A DNA stretch of 64,000 nt from JAWVFM01 sp963823245 (GTDB taxonomy: Bacteria > Actinomycetota > Thermoleophilia > Solirubrobacterales > 70-9): assembly GCA_963823245.1 (NCBI GenBank), contig CAWGKQ010000008.1:310001-374000 (forward strand), in the 5' to 3' direction. Made by a program: the position numbers and the translations under genes. Within the stretch, counting starts at the first letter, position 1. The number at the start of each line of letters is the position of its first letter. The notes beneath the pieces were generated by a model. That model did not search any database. It saw nothing but the letters and a program-made list of their open reading frames with translations, and was not told where the DNA came from. Below, piece after piece: positions 63,588 to 64,000 of this stretch.

Positions 63588-64000
63588 CGCGTCCCTTCGC
63601 CGCCGTGTCGCGCGATCAGGTCATCGGCGACGAGCTCGAGGCCGACCGCCCGCGAGCCCTTGACGAGGATCGCGTCGCCCGGCTTCAGATGCCGCTCGAC
63701 CTCCTCCGCCGCCGCATCCGCGTCGGGGACCCAGGCGTCCGGCGCGTACGCGTGCGCGAGCGCGCCGACCCCGATGATCGGGCCGATGCCTAGGCCCCGG
63801 GCGTGCGCCGCGACGTCGCGGTGGAACGCCTCCGCCTCGGGCCCGAGCTCGCGCATCTCCCCCAGCACCGCGACCCTGCGGCCGTCTGCCTCGAGCGAGG
63901 CGAGATGCTCGAGCGCGGCGCGCATCGAGACCGGGTTGGCGTTGTAGCAGTCGTTCACGAGGACGATGCCGGCGGCGAGGTCGACCAGCTCCCCACGGAG
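63584..64000 (-). CDS. murF: MurF, C-terminal part (cut by window edge)
   Basis: The last ~138 residues of UDP-MurNAc-tripeptide:D-Ala-D-Ala ligase. VNDCYNANPVSMRAALEHLA is the MurF signature; VAVLGEMRELGPEAEAFHRD and LVKGSRAVGLE follow. The gene continues past the right edge. First visible gene of the mur/fts run. Confidence 0.93.
   Translation of the reverse strand, partial: LRGELVDLAAGIVLVNDCYNANPVSMRAALEHLASLEADGRRVAVLGEMRELGPEAEAFHRDVAAHARGLGIGPIIGVGALAHAYAPDAWVPDADAAAEEVERHLKPGDAILVKGSRAVGLELVADDLIARHGGEGTR

Noticed and set aside
1..64000. tRNA, rRNA, CRISPR arrays, insertion sequences or prophage genes
   Set aside because: No cloverleaf with a GTTCRA arm, no regular spacer repeats, no transposase, integrase or phage structural gene was seen.

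Overview
The window is very GC-rich, densely coding DNA from a high-GC actinobacterium, most likely a deep-branching one of the Thermoleophilia type (Solirubrobacterales/Gaiellales). That placement is an inference from gene order, frequent GTG/TTG starts, absence of ftsA beside ftsQ-ftsZ, and linkage of recG-rsmD-coaD to yceD-rpmF-plsX-acpP. Most genes lie on the minus strand, and adjacent genes are usually joined by 4-bp start/stop overlaps (ATGA or GTGA).

Layout. 1-2 kb: fatty-acid/phospholipid block (acpP, plsX, rpmF, yceD). 2-7.1 kb: accessory genes (methyltransferase, enoyl-CoA hydratase, SDR, SnoaL-like, SRPBCC, cupin, GNAT). 7.1-14.1 kb: SepIVA-like protein, coaD, rsmD, recG, a RidA-like gene, a GST, fakA, rpmB. 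14.1-17.6 kb: riboflavin operon ribD-ribE-ribBA-ribH. 17.7-20.2 kb: flippase and TrkA-type channel. 20.2-26.3 kb: priA-def-fmt-rsmB-Zn ribbon-rpe. 26.4-31.5 kb: PH-domain protein, lipoprotein, metK, DUF3352-like protein. 31.6-42.7 kb: der-cmk, aromatic amino acid genes (aroA, tyrA-ACT, aroF, hisC-type aminotransferase, aroH), a secreted 14-repeat protein and rluB. 42.7-48.6 kb: scpA/scpB, trpS, fetAB and a Ku/LigD-polymerase end-joining pair. 48.7-53.2 kb: glycine cleavage genes gcvT-gcvH-gcvPA-gcvPB. 53.3-64 kb: division and cell-wall cluster (murF-mraY-murD-ftsW-murG-murC-murB-ftsQ-ftsZ) with an inserted methyltransferase.

The most unusual signal is a family of six dispersed ~58-bp two-hairpin elements (2533, 8178, 19135, 26267, 43313, 60112). 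They are always in the same orientation relative to the flanking minus- or plus-strand genes. In the cleanest copies they fill exactly the gap between the stop codon of one gene and the start codon of the next (rsmD/coaD, scpA/scpB, murD/ftsW), carry a Shine-Dalgarno-like end, and show compensatory changes in both stems.

At least 14 otherwise conserved genes, including essential ones (plsX, metK, der, murG, murD, priA), carry frameshifts. Most are explained by one extra G or C in a short homopolymer, so this looks like draft sequence with systematic indel errors and not like gene decay. One true-looking pseudogene (37843-38580) is a collapsed DUF4062/AAA/TPR regulator.
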